From: an uncultured Bacilli bacterium
Lineage (GTDB): Bacteria; Bacillota_I; Bacilli_A; RF39; UBA660
Assembly (NCBI GenBank): GCA_944358275.1
Contig: CALVQZ010000053.1
Coordinates: forward strand, 1 to 5,604
Length of the DNA stretch: 5,604 nt
Direction: 5' to 3'
Below are positions 5,562-5,604 of this stretch, piece by piece. Under the pieces are notes generated by a model. The model had not been told where the DNA came from. It searched no databases and saw only the letters and a program-made list of their open reading frames with translations. A program made the position numbers and the translations under genes. The stretch's first letter is position 1. Each line of letters opens with the position of its first letter.

Positions 5562-5590
5562 TTGCGTACGTTTACGTACTTTGATATAAT
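5562..5590 (+). promoter_or_regulatory. Plus-strand extended -10 promoter for a gene beyond the right edge
   Basis: TTGCGT (5562-5567), a 17-nt spacer and a perfect TATAAT (5585-5590) make the core. The spacer ends TGA, giving the extended -10 form TGnTATAAT (5582-5590). RNA would start near 5597, and an AAGG (5599-5602) follows at once. The other promoters in this window show the same close spacing of promoter and ribosome site, so a coding start is expected a few bases past the window end. Confidence 0.65.
5566..5579. promoter_or_regulatory. Perfect 6-2-6 palindrome, likely operator
   Basis: GTACGT-TT-ACGTAC is a perfect inverted repeat lying between the -35 and -10 boxes of the rightward promoter, touching the end of the -35 box. 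It is notably richer in G/C than its surroundings. A dimeric regulator bound here would block RNA polymerase or, as MerR-type proteins do, act within the spacer; the 17-nt spacing favours repression. The regulator is unknown. Confidence 0.55.
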
Positions 5591-5604
5591 ATACATGTAA
5601 GGTA

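Larger units (their letters stand above)
5201..5604. other. 404-nt region without a convincing protein gene
   Basis: This stretch holds, from left to right: the leftward operon promoter (5216-5244), an AT-rich imperfect dyad (5314-5334), about 110 nt of plain AT-rich DNA in which I see nothing (5335-5450), a series of hairpins ending in a plus-strand terminator (5451-5540), and a plus-strand promoter with an operator-like palindrome (5562-5590). Every reading frame is broken by frequent stops; the longest with an ATG are 18 codons (plus, 5386-5442) and 21 codons (minus, 5596-5531), both without a ribosome site. Confidence 0.7.

Noticed and set aside
5531..5596. 21-codon minus-strand frame with a Lys/Arg-rich end, possibly the C-terminus of a gene from the right
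   Set aside because: It could continue past the edge, but it lies opposite a strong extended -10 promoter with an operator, and its CGT/CGC codons come only from the palindrome.
5201..5604. c-di-GMP riboswitch, given the GGDEF gene nearby
   Set aside because: I do not see the conserved GEMM core elements or the known class II features, and the structured part is on the strand leading away from the GGDEF gene.

Overview
The DNA is very AT-rich (by eye about one quarter G+C). Its promoters are sigma-70/sigma-A type, its genes are short and tightly packed, and it encodes a class B sortase. TGA is used as a stop codon by two genes and TGG encodes Trp, so the standard bacterial code fits. Together these suggest a low-GC Bacillota (Firmicutes) chromosome, possibly an uncultured gut Bacilli or Clostridia lineage. 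I cannot name a genus. No phage, transposon or CRISPR array is visible.

All six protein genes lie on the minus strand, so transcription runs right to left. Three units can be drawn. Unit A (5244 to 1761) has a promoter at 5216-5244. It carries a small membrane-anchored protein of unknown function, a large receptor with two degenerate periplasmic-binding-like domains fused to a degenerate GGDEF domain, and a YihY/BrkB-family membrane protein. The first two genes overlap by up to 23 nt, the last two by 4 nt (GTGA), and the unit ends at a hairpin terminator at 1761-1791. Unit B is a single class B sortase gene with a near-consensus promoter (1711-1739) and its own terminator (866-894). Unit C has a promoter at 803-831 and carries a CmpB-like (putative type IV ABC transporter permease) membrane protein. 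That gene overlaps the start of a DUF2974/Mbeg1-like hydrolase gene, which runs off the left edge.

The right end (5201-5604) has no convincing protein gene. It holds the unit A promoter, an AT-rich dyad, a compact series of hairpins ending in a good plus-strand terminator (5515-5540), and then a plus-strand extended -10 promoter with a perfect 6-2-6 palindrome between its boxes. That promoter probably drives a regulated gene beyond the right edge. The hairpin series is a candidate small RNA or leader that I could not assign to a known family.

Functionally, the window is a set of cell-envelope genes: surface-protein anchoring (sortase), envelope sensing with a probably non-standard GGDEF output, and several multi-pass membrane proteins. 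The points most worth a second look are the degenerate GGDEF signature (Asp-Gly-Asn-Glu-Phe), the sortase that lacks the usual catalytic Arg, and the orphan plus-strand structured RNA.
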